29,832 nt of DNA from Euryarchaeota archaeon UBA136 (GCA_002506485.1 DAXQ01000004.1:1-29832); one strand, 5' to 3'. Counted from the stretch's first letter, positions 1 to 9,196 are shown. Notes: a model not told the origin generated them from the sequence alone. Made by a program: numbers and translations.

Positions 1-666
1 ATAGTAGCTATGATACTTCTTCCAATTTGTGCTATTATTGATGGTATGGACGGAGCTCTGGCTCGCCGGTTTGGAACTAAACATGACTATGGTAAATATC
101 TTGACTCAATCTCAGATTCCATTTGCTTTGGTATAGCTCCCTCGATCCTAGTTTATTCACTGTATTATGATATTGAGAGAGGCCCCGCCCTGGATTTCAT
201 TAATGATGATCTGGAATTTGTCTTTCGTTACAATATAGAAAATCTGGTCGCGATCACGGCTGCCATAATGATTGCCTTGCTGAGTATTCTGAGGCTTGCC
301 AGGTTTACTAGAGGCACACAAGGGGAGAATACCTACTTCTTCGGTTTGCCGGCACCTGGCTTGACAATGTTCATAATGGTCATATCGATTAAGTATTCTA
401 CAGTCAATGATTATGATTCTGTGCTTATTCCTTTCATCATTGGACTGGTATCTATTCTTACAGTCACAACAATATCCTATGCCAAGGCCCGTGCTCGTTT
501 CAGGAACCCAATCTTGTTTGGAATATTGGTCTTGATTCTGACGATTGTCCTTCGCTACTTCGAGAATTCCATGTGGGAAACGCTGTGGTACGCTGCTTTT
601 GGATTGTATATGGCCTATTTTGCCTTGATTCCAGCCATGATCTGGGCTGGCTACTTCGAAGAATAA
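1..666 (+). CDS. pssA: CDP-alcohol phosphatidyltransferase (PssA-like), 5' partial
   Basis: Integral membrane enzyme that joins a polar head group (probably serine) to a CDP-activated lipid, an archaetidylserine or phosphatidylserine synthase step. The family signature is visible near the N-terminus: DG-x2-AR, a spaced Gly, then D-x3-D (IDGMDGALARR followed by GKYLDSISD). Several hydrophobic segments follow, the last reaching the C-terminus. The frame is open to base 1, so the true start probably lies upstream; the first ATG in view is at 10. The TAA stop at 664-666 abuts the stop of the giant minus-strand gene with no spacer. The family is secure. The head group is inferred from the PssA-like layout and could also be inositol phosphate or glycerol phosphate. 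Confidence 0.85.
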   Translation: MVAMILLPICAIIDGMDGALARRFGTKHDYGKYLDSISDSICFGIAPSILVYSLYYDIERGPALDFINDDLEFVFRYNIENLVAITAAIMIALLSILRLARFTRGTQGENTYFFGLPAPGLTMFIMVISIKYSTVNDYDSVLIPFIIGLVSILTVTTISYAKARARFRNPILFGILVLILTIVLRYFENSMWETLWYAAFGLYMAYFALIPAMIWAGYFEE

Positions 667-3600
667 TTATCTTCTTCTTCGGTAGACAATCGTAGCCAGT
701 ATCAAAATAACGGACAGGAAAGAAGGTCCGGGCAATAGCGAATCATCTTCACTCTCACTTTCTCCCTGAGGTTCATCACCTTCCACAATGACAGTTATGG
801 TCACTTGTTCCAGTGTCTCGAACACATAAGTTCCGGAATCCGTCTCAGTGGCTAACATCAATTTCAGGGTGAAGGTGTAGCTTCCAGGCAGGACCTCTCT
901 GGCGATTACTGCCAAAGCTCCCCAATCCATAGTTTCACCAGCGTCGATATCTAGAGGATAGGTGGTTGTATCTGCTGGAGATACGGCAACCCTCCACTCC
1001 TTGCTGTTTTCGTCAAAGTACAGGTCACTTCCAGTAGAACCATCAGGCATCATCAACTCGAATGCTATTTCCGCGTCCACCTCGCCTCTATTCTCAATCA
1101 GAAAACCAACAGATGCGGTCTGAATTTGGGATGCCTCTATAGTAACCTCAAATTCACCGGAGGTCAGACAGAATCCACTCATATCCGTAAGACACATCAC
1201 AATGTCCACAGTTTCATCGATTGGAGTCTGTACTACTACATTGGAGACTGACAAAGCCAATTCTTGATTCCCATTCATTACTAGAACTTCCAGTCTGTAA
1301 GTAGCTTCAGCGGTTCCTTCCGGTACAGCTACGGTAACAATGAATGTGGTACCTCCTCCAGCTTCCAATACAGTCTCTGAAATAGATGAAGTGGCCCATT
1401 CGGCCGCTGAGCCATCAATTATGATGTCCAGTGTCTGCTCACTATTGCCATCGCTCACTAGTGTGTATTCAAAGGTATCAGATGCACCAGGTGCAATGGT
1501 CTTCAGACCGACACTGTCTCTTCGGAGCGTGGCTCCTGTTTCCAATTCTTCGACTACGACTTTGATTACCTTGTCATCTTGCGCATCCTGGTCGCTTCTG
1601 GAAGTGGCCCAGATCTCGACATATGCGTTTCCATCATCAGCATCACTTGGTATGCTGATAGTACCAGACGTTGTGACCTGACCTCCAGCCCCAACGGAGA
1701 TTCCATTATCATGGAAGGTCACCCACGAGCTCTCGGCACCTCGTGATTCCAGATCGAATATATCATCATCATCACCAGTATTGTGAATAGTCACCGTGAA
1801 TTCAAGATCTTCTCCCGCAATTGAGTCCACAGTGGTCGGATCCAGTTCAATCTCAACATCGTAATTTACTGGATTATCCGTAACAGTTATGATTAACTCG
1901 AGAATTTCAGTAACATCTTCTGCAGTGACATGAATGTCCAGATTGTAGTTCCCGTCCTCAGTGTCGTCAGGTATGGTCAACTGCAATTCCACATCACGGC
2001 TTTCATCACTGTAGAGTTCCATCTGGTTAGCTATCATACCACCCCAGGTTGATGCGCTACCTGTCGTATCAATCTCAAATTCATCAGTTCCGGTCGCTCC
2101 ATTCCTGATAACTATGTCAAAAGTGACCTTATCGCCGGCACTGCCCTCTTTGTTATCGTTGAAGGTCGATATATCAGGTACGTGTACCATCACGACTTCG
2201 ATGTCAACGTCCTTCTGGTCGTTACGATTGTTTTCATCATCCTTCAATGTTTCAACTATGACTGTGAACTCACCGGGATTTCCACTTTCCCATTCCCAGT
2301 CCAGAGTTTCCTCCTCACCGGAGGCCAATGGACCGGCTGTTCTGGTCTCGGACCACAATTCGTCACCATTTGCATCAATGACTCTGGCCTCAACGTTGAA
2401 TGCCGCCTGATCCTCTGATCCAAAATTCTTGATTATGCTTGAAAAGGCGATTGTCGAATTCTCTTCCGTTGCACTTTCAATCTCAATGAGCTTGACACCG
2501 ACATCATCAGCAGCCGAGGCAGCACGTAACCAATCTAGTCCACGACCGACAAAATCCTCGCGATCGTCGGAATTGTTAAGAAATGCAAAGGTGAAAGGAG
2601 ATACAATTATCCTGTAGTCTCCCTCGTAGTACAAAGATAGGTTGAATGTTTGTGGTGCATTATCCCAGTTCCCCATTCCTGATTCCATGTCATCTGAGAA
2701 TACTGCATTACCAACCGCATTTTTGAGTTGCACATCGTCGAAGTACCATCCTTCGTAAGTGTCAATAACACTATCAGAACCGAAACGGAATCTGAACATT
2801 ACATCCTCTCCTGAGAAATTGGCTAGATCGAAGGTCGCATCCACCCATCCGTCAGAATTTCCATGATATCCGGGTTCGGAGTCAAGTCCTACGACCGAAT
2901 CGGCAGGATATCCACCATCGGGATAGATTATCTCCCATGTCTCACCATCATCTATAGAGATCTGGACATTTCCACCATCATAGGCATAAGTCGAACTTTC
3001 AGTATCATAGTAATGCATGAAGCTCAGTTCTTGGACCCCCTGATAAGATTCGGAAGTGTAGATCGAATAGTCCCATCCGTTTCGATATTCCCCATTGTTC
3101 TTGGATTCGTCACCAATCCACATTGAGTGGGTGGGACTGTAGGCCTCTCGATTTTCGTCCTCGTCTGTATCTACTATGTGCCACCAATTACTCTTGCCCG
3201 TATAGAAAGCTCCCACAGCTTCATCTCGGGGTCTGATCCAGTCAGCATAATCATAGGATAGGATGCTACGGTCTCCAGTTTCATATTCCGCGTCTCCGAA
3301 TATTTCGTCGTCGCCAACTCCAACCAGAGGGTCAGGAGTCCCTGAGGTGTGACTTACGTATTCCACCATTAGATAGTCATATTCGAAGCTTCCAGGTTCT
3401 CTTGCTCCTGTAGAACTATTGAGGGCGGTCATGAAATTCTGGCCCATGATCCACATATTCCCACCTGCATCCAGATAATCACTGATACAGTTCATCCAAT
3501 TGGTCAGGTTCCTTTGATGATGATCACCCTGAATCCAGATCACGGCATCATACTCTGCCATCAGATTGATGGTTGGATAGGGATGCAGTTCACCATAACC

Positions 3601-6600
3601 AACATCCATGTCGTAAGGAAGGGTATGAACATCATAACCCATGCTTTCCCCCTCGTTGAAATATTGCTGTAGGGTATGTTTCATCCGGCTATCAATCTTG
3701 TCAATGTCCTGATAATTATTGTATCCGTTATTCTTGCCGAAATTTGCGTCAATCAGCAATACTTTGTCTCCTCCGTTTTGTCCATAATAGAGAGGAGCGG
3801 CAGCGATGTCCTGACTATCCTCAGTCTCCGGATCATCCTGACTGGTTACTGTAACTGTGAATTCATGATCATCACCTGAGGGTGCCATAGTCGGAGCTAT
3901 GACTACCACCGTGAAATTCTGGCTAGAACCAGAGGCTAGATACATTGTGGTAAGATGGGATATGATTCTCCACTCATCCACTTCACCATAATCTACTGTC
4001 ACATCATAGTATCCATCCTTTTCGCCTGTGTTAGTGGCTGTGAAGTTGAAGAAAACAGATTCCCCTGAAAGAACATCCTTGGCCTGTTCCTGAACAGCCA
4101 ATGCGACCTGATAACCACTTTCAGCAACGTCTATCGTTTTCTCTTTAGGATTGTTTCCAGCCCTTCCGTCCCCCTCCAACAGTGTTTCGACTCTTATGGT
4201 ATAGGTACCTTCAGCACCTCCTTCCCAAGTCCAATCCAGAGTCACATTATCCTTGGAATCAAGACTTTCTATTGTCTGTGTTTCAGTGTAGACCACAGTG
4301 CCGTCATCCCGAGTCACATTGGCTCTGACATCAAATTCATCATCCTGGTCATCTGTACCAAAGTTGTAGATATCTGAATAGAAGGTGACCTCTCTTCCCG
4401 GTTTTGCAGTGTCTGGCGCATCCAGACTCTTTGTTCCTACATCATCTGGTATTGCTGGCAGGCTGTATAGAGTAAAATCATCTACATACAGACCGTCATA
4501 CTGGGTGTAAGTGTCCGATTCGAATCTGAATCTAAAGGATGCATCGTCTCCCTCGTATTCACTAACATCGGCCTCGATGTACAACCATCCATTCTCATCA
4601 GCGTCATCGTAATCCTGGGAGTAGTCACCATCATCCCCAGGGAATGTCATCACAGTTTTCCACTCACCGGATATGTTTATCTCCAAGGTGGTCACGTCAT
4701 AAGGGCCATCAATCGCGAACCAGACCATAGCTGCCACATATTTCTCGGAACCATCCCCCAGATCTATACTGGGTGTTTCCAAGGAATCATTCAAGGAGGC
4801 ACTGTAAGTTCCAGTTCCGGTATTACCGAGATACCAGGCATAGTCTCCCGAATAGGTTTTTCCGTAGTCTTCATCTTTACTGTAGTAGTTCCATTCACTG
4901 AGTACCGTATCAGCTTCCCAGTCTCCATCTCCATCCTCAAAATCATCTTCGTAGGTCGTGGCAGCTCCATTATTGACCTCAAAATCATCAATGTACCATC
5001 CCTCATATGTATCCACTGAAGCATCAGTTCCGAAACGGAATCTGAATTTGACATCCTGATTAGCATAGTCAGCTAGGCTGAAGGTGGCAATCTCCCAGTC
5101 AGTTTCATCACCATCTCCAGATGTTGCAGTGTACCCCGGTTCATTATCCAGACCAACGATAGCATCATCAGGATATCCTTCCTCTGGTTCAATTACAGTC
5201 CAACTTTCACCCCCGTCAGTTGAGATCTGAACATTCCCTCCGTCCCAGCTGTTTTCAACACTATACCAGAGATTAACTGACATCGCAGGGTTTTGTCCAA
5301 GAGAGATATTCTGGGCAGTGTACAGGGAGAAGTCCCAGTTGTTCTCATATTCACCGTCTCCCTTTGATTCATCTCCAACATACATTGCATGAGTTGGGCT
5401 AGCTGCTTCACGGTTCTCATCAGTGTCCGTGTCTATCAGATGCCATGGATTACTCAATGATTTGTAATCGGTCCAACCGTTCCTGCCACTTTCCATATCA
5501 TCTGAGAATTCGATATCGACGCTCCTCATCATTGCAGAACTAACATCATTCTCGGGTACTTCATCATCATCATCCAGTACCTTGGCCTCAAACCAGAATG
5601 TTCCGTATTCATCAGTTTCCCATTCCCAATCCAAGGTGTCTGATTCACCCGGATTGAGTTCAACCTCCTGAGTTCCTCCGTTGTAGACGACCCCTCCTGC
5701 ACCGTCATACACTTTTCCACTGATGTCAGAGGTCATGCTCATGTCACCGGTGTTTGTTACAATCACCGACATTTCCCTTTCCGTGTCCTTTTCCGCTATC
5801 ATCGGGTCGACGCGAGCTTCCGAGACTGCAACATCATAAGTTACATAGGTATTGATCTCAACTTTCTTGAAATTGTTATCCTCTTTCTCATCGTCCGAGA
5901 TAGCTGCCTCAGCACTTATTTCATATTCATAATCCTCATCATCTGGTGTGTCCCATTCGAATTCCACAAAGGCACCTTCTCCAGCGTTAATCGATACGGT
6001 CTCTTCCTCTGTGAATCGGTAAGTGTTATTCAGACATCGGATATCGATTGAGACCTCCACGCTGGTTTGATTCGCAGTTCCACGATTGCGTACCGTAAGA
6101 TTGACGATGTTCTCAACTCCGGGTTCAACAGTTTCCTTGTTCTTGGGAGTATTAAATCGACTTAGACTTACATCATTCTCAAGTTGTACAGCAAGGTACT
6201 CGACTATATTCTCCATAAATTCGTCTCTGTCTTCCGTATCGGTTATTGAGCTGAAATCAAAGGCCATGAAGACCAATTTGTAATCCTCCTCAGTTCTTAT
6301 GGTAGATATATTGTAGTCGCCGTTTGAACTCAGGATCTTCTCGAAGCCGTCACGCGGATTAAGATCGTCTGCAAAATCAGAGCTTATTGCATCAGCATCG
6401 TACGCAATTCCATCAGAGATGGGGTCACCTTCAACGCCGTAAACCACAGGAGGTGTTGCCCGGTCATGATCGACATAGGAGATTCCAAAATAATCGTGTT
6501 CAAAATCACCTTCATAGCGCTCCCCATCCACGTAATCGAAGTCGTACAAGATATCGTGACCTATGACCCACATGCTTCCACCATCATTGAGATAATCAGC

Positions 6601-7257
6601 AACATTCGTTTTGTCATTATCAGTAAAGGTAACGTCAGTGTCACCACTTGCATAGTCGGAACCACAGGCCCAGATAATCATCGTATATTCGCTTAGAGTA
6701 TCGATGTCAGGTCCATCTTCACTGCTTCCGACCCTGATGGTATCATATCCTATGCTAATGTTTTCCAGGGAATTGGTATAGTATGGGTCAGTCTCAAGAC
6801 TAAATCCTCCATTATTCTCACTGTCGTCATCATCCACGAACAGGATTGGTGGGTAATTGACATTAATGTCTTCTTCTTCTTCGTTATTATCCTCATCAGA
6901 TTCCTCGATCGCGTTCTCTTCGTCAACAATTACTTTTATGGTATGCGTACCGCCAACAGTCTCCCAGTCCATCTCTGCATCAGCAGTATTGTCTCCAGGA
7001 ATCGTAATCATGTCAGTCCCAATGTAGTTGTTGTCCCAATAGAAGGTCACATTGGTCGTCACGCCGACCACACCACTGTCCCCTCCGTCATTGGCAACCT
7101 CGGCTGTTATGGTTACAGTATCCCCGCCCGTTGGAGAATCATCACTGAAACTGATTTCATTAATCCAAAGATCAGGTTCCCCTACAGCCACCACATTCAT
7201 GGCGGAAAAAGGCAACATTAATACGGCTAGCAGGAGAGCAGTTAGTTTGCGTGACAT
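667..7257 (-). CDS. Giant secreted multidomain surface protein, C-terminally anchored
   Basis: A 2196-residue, strongly acidic extracellular protein. Residues 1-25 are a signal peptide. Approximate domain order: CARDB-like 27-134; Rossmann-like alpha/beta domain 137-370; two CARDB-like domains 372-580; MAM-like sandwich 582-762 with the M6-peptidase-type ending EGWYIDDFEV; a second, divergent MAM-like domain 770-935; CARDB 940-1045; NEW3-like 1046-1150; a second Rossmann-like domain from about 1166, interrupted near 1346 by a third MAM-like domain and resuming to about 1572; CARDB 1586-1690; four NEW3/CARDB-like domains 1693-2150. The end is an acidic linker, LLPGPSF, a hydrophobic stretch and RRRR, resembling PGF-CTERM archaeosortase substrates. 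I see no peptidase motif. The role is probably adhesion, cell-surface structure or binding of polymers; function is not established. Start: the ATG directly before the signal peptide. Confidence 0.85.
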   Translation of the reverse strand: MSRKLTALLLAVLMLPFSAMNVVAVGEPDLWINEISFSDDSPTGGDTVTITAEVANDGGDSGVVGVTTNVTFYWDNNYIGTDMITIPGDNTADAEMDWETVGGTHTIKVIVDEENAIEESDEDNNEEEEDINVNYPPILFVDDDDSENNGGFSLETDPYYTNSLENISIGYDTIRVGSSEDGPDIDTLSEYTMIIWACGSDYASGDTDVTFTDNDKTNVADYLNDGGSMWVIGHDILYDFDYVDGERYEGDFEHDYFGISYVDHDRATPPVVYGVEGDPISDGIAYDADAISSDFADDLNPRDGFEKILSSNGDYNISTIRTEEDYKLVFMAFDFSSITDTEDRDEFMENIVEYLAVQLENDVSLSRFNTPKNKETVEPGVENIVNLTVRNRGTANQTSVEVSIDIRCLNNTYRFTEEETVSINAGEGAFVEFEWDTPDDEDYEYEISAEAAISDDEKEDNNFKKVEINTYVTYDVAVSEARVDPMIAEKDTEREMSVIVTNTGDMSMTSDISGKVYDGAGGVVYNGGTQEVELNPGESDTLDWEWETDEYGTFWFEAKVLDDDDEVPENDVSSAMMRSVDIEFSDDMESGRNGWTDYKSLSNPWHLIDTDTDENREAASPTHAMYVGDESKGDGEYENNWDFSLYTAQNISLGQNPAMSVNLWYSVENSWDGGNVQISTDGGESWTVIEPEEGYPDDAIVGLDNEPGYTATSGDGDETDWEIATFSLADYANQDVKFRFRFGTDASVDTYEGWYIDDFEVNNGAATTYEDDFEDGDGDWEADTVLSEWNYYSKDEDYGKTYSGDYAWYLGNTGTGTYSASLNDSLETPSIDLGDGSEKYVAAMVWFAIDGPYDVTTLEINISGEWKTVMTFPGDDGDYSQDYDDADENGWLYIEADVSEYEGDDASFRFRFESDTYTQYDGLYVDDFTLYSLPAIPDDVGTKSLDAPDTAKPGREVTFYSDIYNFGTDDQDDEFDVRANVTRDDGTVVYTETQTIESLDSKDNVTLDWTWEGGAEGTYTIRVETLLEGDGRAGNNPKEKTIDVAESGYQVALAVQEQAKDVLSGESVFFNFTATNTGEKDGYYDVTVDYGEVDEWRIISHLTTMYLASGSSQNFTVVVIAPTMAPSGDDHEFTVTVTSQDDPETEDSQDIAAAPLYYGQNGGDKVLLIDANFGKNNGYNNYQDIDKIDSRMKHTLQQYFNEGESMGYDVHTLPYDMDVGYGELHPYPTINLMAEYDAVIWIQGDHHQRNLTNWMNCISDYLDAGGNMWIMGQNFMTALNSSTGAREPGSFEYDYLMVEYVSHTSGTPDPLVGVGDDEIFGDAEYETGDRSILSYDYADWIRPRDEAVGAFYTGKSNWWHIVDTDEDENREAYSPTHSMWIGDESKNNGEYRNGWDYSIYTSESYQGVQELSFMHYYDTESSTYAYDGGNVQISIDDGETWEIIYPDGGYPADSVVGLDSEPGYHGNSDGWVDATFDLANFSGEDVMFRFRFGSDSVIDTYEGWYFDDVQLKNAVGNAVFSDDMESGMGNWDNAPQTFNLSLYYEGDYRIIVSPFTFAFLNNSDDREDFVGRGLDWLRAASAADDVGVKLIEIESATEENSTIAFSSIIKNFGSEDQAAFNVEARVIDANGDELWSETRTAGPLASGEEETLDWEWESGNPGEFTVIVETLKDDENNRNDQKDVDIEVVMVHVPDISTFNDNKEGSAGDKVTFDIVIRNGATGTDEFEIDTTGSASTWGGMIANQMELYSDESRDVELQLTIPDDTEDGNYNLDIHVTAEDVTEILELIITVTDNPVNYDVEIELDPTTVDSIAGEDLEFTVTIHNTGDDDDIFDLESRGAESSWVTFHDNGISVGAGGQVTTSGTISIPSDADDGNAYVEIWATSRSDQDAQDDKVIKVVVEELETGATLRRDSVGLKTIAPGASDTFEYTLVSDGNSEQTLDIIIDGSAAEWATSSISETVLEAGGGTTFIVTVAVPEGTAEATYRLEVLVMNGNQELALSVSNVVVQTPIDETVDIVMCLTDMSGFCLTSGEFEVTIEASQIQTASVGFLIENRGEVDAEIAFELMMPDGSTGSDLYFDENSKEWRVAVSPADTTTYPLDIDAGETMDWGALAVIAREVLPGSYTFTLKLMLATETDSGTYVFETLEQVTITVIVEGDEPQGESESEDDSLLPGPSFLSVILILATIVYRRRR

Positions 7258-7290
7258 GGGGGCACCAGAGTGTAATGGCCAGTCTATTGC

Positions 7291-7298
7291 GATATAAA
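7291..7298 (-). promoter_or_regulatory. TATA-like box of the giant surface-protein gene
   Basis: The minus strand reads TTTATATC, about 41 nt before the ATG at 7257. With the usual archaeal spacing the transcript would start near 7272, leaving a leader of about 15 nt. No strong ribosome binding site is visible in that leader. Confidence 0.5.
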
Positions 7299-7305
7299 GG
7301 TGTGT

Positions 7306-7324
7306 TTACACCCTACGGGTGTAA
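7306..7324. repeat. Perfect 8-bp inverted repeat at the folA stop codon
   Basis: TTACACCC, a 3-nt TAC loop, and GGGTGTAA form a perfect hairpin. Its outer arm contains the folA TAA stop. On the minus strand it lies just upstream of the TATA-like box of the giant gene, so it could help end folA transcription or serve as an operator. There is no long T-tract after it, so terminator function is uncertain. Confidence 0.5.
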
Positions 7325-7770
7325 GTCTGGTGCCTCAAATTTCCGTCTGTTTCCAATGCTTCTATCGGCCCGGCATCCCATTCATTCCCTATCGTGGGGA
7401 ATCTAACACAACCTTCTCCTGAGACGTTATCCGGCACTAGTGTCATATCGATTATATCAGCCTTCCCGAGAGCTTCTTGATAGATTCCTGCCCCACCTAT
7501 GAACCACACATCTCCTTCGCAAGTTGCAAGGGCATCATCGATACTCGAAAAATATTCCACATCATCCAACGATGATTGGGTGATCACGATATTTCTTCTG
7601 TCAGGGAGTGGTTTTACAGGCAAAGATTCCCAGGTCCTGCGCCCCATGATTACAGTCTTGCCAAGAGTCAGACGCTTGAATCTCTTCAGATCTGCAGAAT
7701 AATGCCAAGGTATCGAATTGTCTTTTCCGATAATGCCTTCAGGGGAGACTGCGACCAGAATCCCTTTCAT
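7306..7770 (-). CDS. folA: Dihydrofolate reductase
   Basis: NADPH-dependent reduction of dihydrofolate to tetrahydrofolate in the cytoplasm, regenerating the cofactor consumed by thymidylate synthase. Its 154 residues are close to the usual length of about 160. Visible features are the N-terminal AVSPEGIIGKDNSIPW segment (Met20-loop region), the catalytic acid Asp27 in HYSADLKRF, VIMGRRTWES (NADPH-binding region) and the IGGAGIY glycine motif. The ATG overlaps the TGA of thyA in an ATGA, so the two are translated together. Many archaea lack bacterial-type ThyA/FolA, so the pair was probably acquired from bacteria; that is inference. Confidence 0.96.
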   Translation of the reverse strand: MKGILVAVSPEGIIGKDNSIPWHYSADLKRFKRLTLGKTVIMGRRTWESLPVKPLPDRRNIVITQSSLDDVEYFSSIDDALATCEGDVWFIGGAGIYQEALGKADIIDMTLVPDNVSGEGCVRFPTIGNEWDAGPIEALETDGNLRHQTYTRRV

Positions 7771-8639
7771 ACAGCGACCTTGAAGGGGATGAACGGTTCA
7801 GGCCCGTAATCTTCCAATTTGAATCTGGAGAGTATGGTATCGGTGTCCGCATCGAGCAGATCCATAACATCATCTAAGGTCCTGATGCTCGGATCTATTA
7901 CCAAACTCGGTAATTTCCTTACGTTTCGCTTGAGTTGTTCCTTCAGTCCAGGGATGTGGTCGTATTCCTCCATAGAGCCATCGGCCTTCTTGGTATAGAT
8001 GTGGGCATCGACCAGAGAGTGTCCGAAGATTCCTGGCTTCATTCCGGTAAGATGAGCAAAAAGATGAAGCAGAAATGAATATCCCGCAATATTGTATGGA
8101 ACACCCAGGGCCACGTCACAGCTGCGCTGTGTCAAATGGACGCACAACCGTGGTTCACCCTTATCATCGTACTGGACATTGAATATGAATAATAGGTGAC
8201 AAGGAGGCAGTCCACTGGCCTGTGCATTTCCGGGAGCCCAGGCCGAAATCACCATTCTCCGGCTATTTGGATTCTTCTTGATAGTGTCCAGAACATACCT
8301 CACCTGATCATTGTACTCAGGTTCTCCGTGCACTGGGAATTTCCTCCAAAAATTGCCATAGGCACTTGGTACAAATCCTTCATCATCAGCCCAGTAATCC
8401 CAAAATTTACAACCGTGTTTTTTTAATAGCCCAATGTGCAGGTCTCCGGACAAAAACCACAAATTTTCCACGACTATATTCTTCCATGATATTTCCTTGG
8501 TGGTTAGTAGTGGAAAACCATCTCTCATATCTATAGAGTAATTGATGTTAAATGCCGAGATTGTATCGACGCCAGTGCGGTTTTCCTTCCTAGTTCCCCG
8601 CTCTAGAACCTCTTTTACCAAATCCAGATATTGCTTCAC
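7767..8639 (-). CDS. thyA: Thymidylate synthase
   Basis: Converts dUMP plus methylenetetrahydrofolate to dTMP and dihydrofolate, which FolA next door recycles. The protein is 290 residues, slightly longer than the 264 of E. coli ThyA. The nucleophile Cys147 sits in LPPCHLLF. The phosphate-binding arginines are in NSRRMVISAW and QRSCDVALG, the N-terminal RTGVDTISAF loop is intact, and GHSLVDAHIY matches the dUMP-contacting region. The start codon is GTG: a TATA-like box lies 28 nt upstream (8667-8660), as expected for a leaderless transcript. The stop overlaps folA by 4 bases. Confidence 0.97.
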   Translation of the reverse strand: MKQYLDLVKEVLERGTRKENRTGVDTISAFNINYSIDMRDGFPLLTTKEISWKNIVVENLWFLSGDLHIGLLKKHGCKFWDYWADDEGFVPSAYGNFWRKFPVHGEPEYNDQVRYVLDTIKKNPNSRRMVISAWAPGNAQASGLPPCHLLFIFNVQYDDKGEPRLCVHLTQRSCDVALGVPYNIAGYSFLLHLFAHLTGMKPGIFGHSLVDAHIYTKKADGSMEEYDHIPGLKEQLKRNVRKLPSLVIDPSIRTLDDVMDLLDADTDTILSRFKLEDYGPEPFIPFKVAV

Positions 8640-8659
8640 AGATACCTATTGGAAAGGTA

Positions 8660-8667
8660 GCATAAAG
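8660..8667 (-). promoter_or_regulatory. TATA-like box of thyA-folA
   Basis: The minus strand reads CTTTATGC, beginning 28 nt before the GTG start at 8639. This spacing puts transcription start at or next to the start codon and supports GTG as the real start. Confidence 0.5.
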
Positions 8668-8688
8668 TGTTGCTCCGAATTAGAAAAT

Positions 8689-8697
8689 TATAAATAA
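8689..8697 (+). promoter_or_regulatory. TATA box of the 42-residue small ORF
   Basis: TATAAATAA preceded by an A-rich stretch (GAAAATT) that could be a BRE. It begins 29 nt before the ATG at 8718, the spacing expected for a leaderless archaeal mRNA. It is among the clearest promoters in the window and diverges from that of thyA. Confidence 0.6.
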
Positions 8698-8717
8698 ATT
8701 AGTGCACTGTGTGGTAC

Positions 8718-8846
8718 ATGCCTTTTCGTATTATAGATCATGAGACTGATGAAATTTTACTTGAGTCACCTCATGTCTCAGATTTGATAGAATATATTGA
8801 TAAGACATCGGAAGAGTACATAGTCAAGGAACTAACTATAACTTAG
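8718..8846 (+). CDS. Small hypothetical protein, 42 aa, leaderless
   Basis: A 42-codon reading frame starting MPFRIIDHETDEILLESPHV and ending VKELTIT, closed by TAG. The sequence is acidic, has no signal peptide, membrane segment or cysteine, and reads like a small alpha/beta cytoplasmic protein. Support comes from a strong TATA box at the leaderless spacing and from placement between two genes on the other strand, with only 6 bases to the end of the pterin dehydratase gene. I do not recognise the family. It could also be a regulatory transcript whose short ORF is incidental. Confidence 0.6.
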   Translation: MPFRIIDHETDEILLESPHVSDLIEYIDKTSEEYIVKELTIT

Positions 8847-8852
8847 GCACTT

Positions 8853-9149
8853 TCAGGTATTTACCAGAATCTCCAAACTCTCTACAAGCGCAATATCTTT
8901 CTCAGTTATTCCGCCCAGATCATGCGTGGTTGAAGTTATCCTGACACTTCCTCCGTTGTGAATCAGAATATCGGGGTGATGTCCCATTTCACTGGCTATG
9001 CTGGCAACATGTTGTACAAAGGTCACGGCCGATTCAAAACTATTGAAATTGAATTCCTTATGGACACGTTTGTAGACATCATCATGACTCCATCCATCGA
9101 GCCCCTTCAATGATTTTTCGACATCAATATCACTCATCAGCTCGGCCAT
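8853..9149 (-). CDS. phhB: Pterin-4a-carbinolamine dehydratase
   Basis: Dehydrates the 4a-hydroxytetrahydropterin made by aromatic amino acid hydroxylases, so that the pterin can be recycled. The 98-residue protein matches the family's usual length. The active-site block is present: MGHHPDILI (His57, His58, Pro59), then VRITSTTHDLGGITEKD, carrying the later His and Asp. Its natural partner in this window is phenylalanine hydroxylase at 14888-15862. The ATG is 26 nt from a TATA-like box on the same strand. A second in-frame Met at codon 5 is an alternative start. Confidence 0.93.
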   Translation of the reverse strand: MAELMSDIDVEKSLKGLDGWSHDDVYKRVHKEFNFNSFESAVTFVQHVASIASEMGHHPDILIHNGGSVRITSTTHDLGGITEKDIALVESLEILVNT

Positions 9150-9167
9150 GCATCATTATCTTAAGTT

Positions 9168-9175
9168 GCTATATA
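9168..9175 (-). promoter_or_regulatory. TATA-like box of phhB
   Basis: The minus strand reads CTATATAG, beginning about 26 nt before the ATG at 9149, a leaderless spacing. It lies back to back with the mscS box within a 74-nt divergent intergenic region. Confidence 0.45.
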
Positions 9176-9196
9176 GGAGTTTGTCACCTTAGCAAC

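Noticed and set aside
1340..7221. Many open frames on both strands inside the giant surface-protein gene
   Set aside because: They are short, lack ribosome sites or TATA boxes and have low-complexity translations; they reflect the biased Asp/Glu/Ser/Thr codon content of the real gene.
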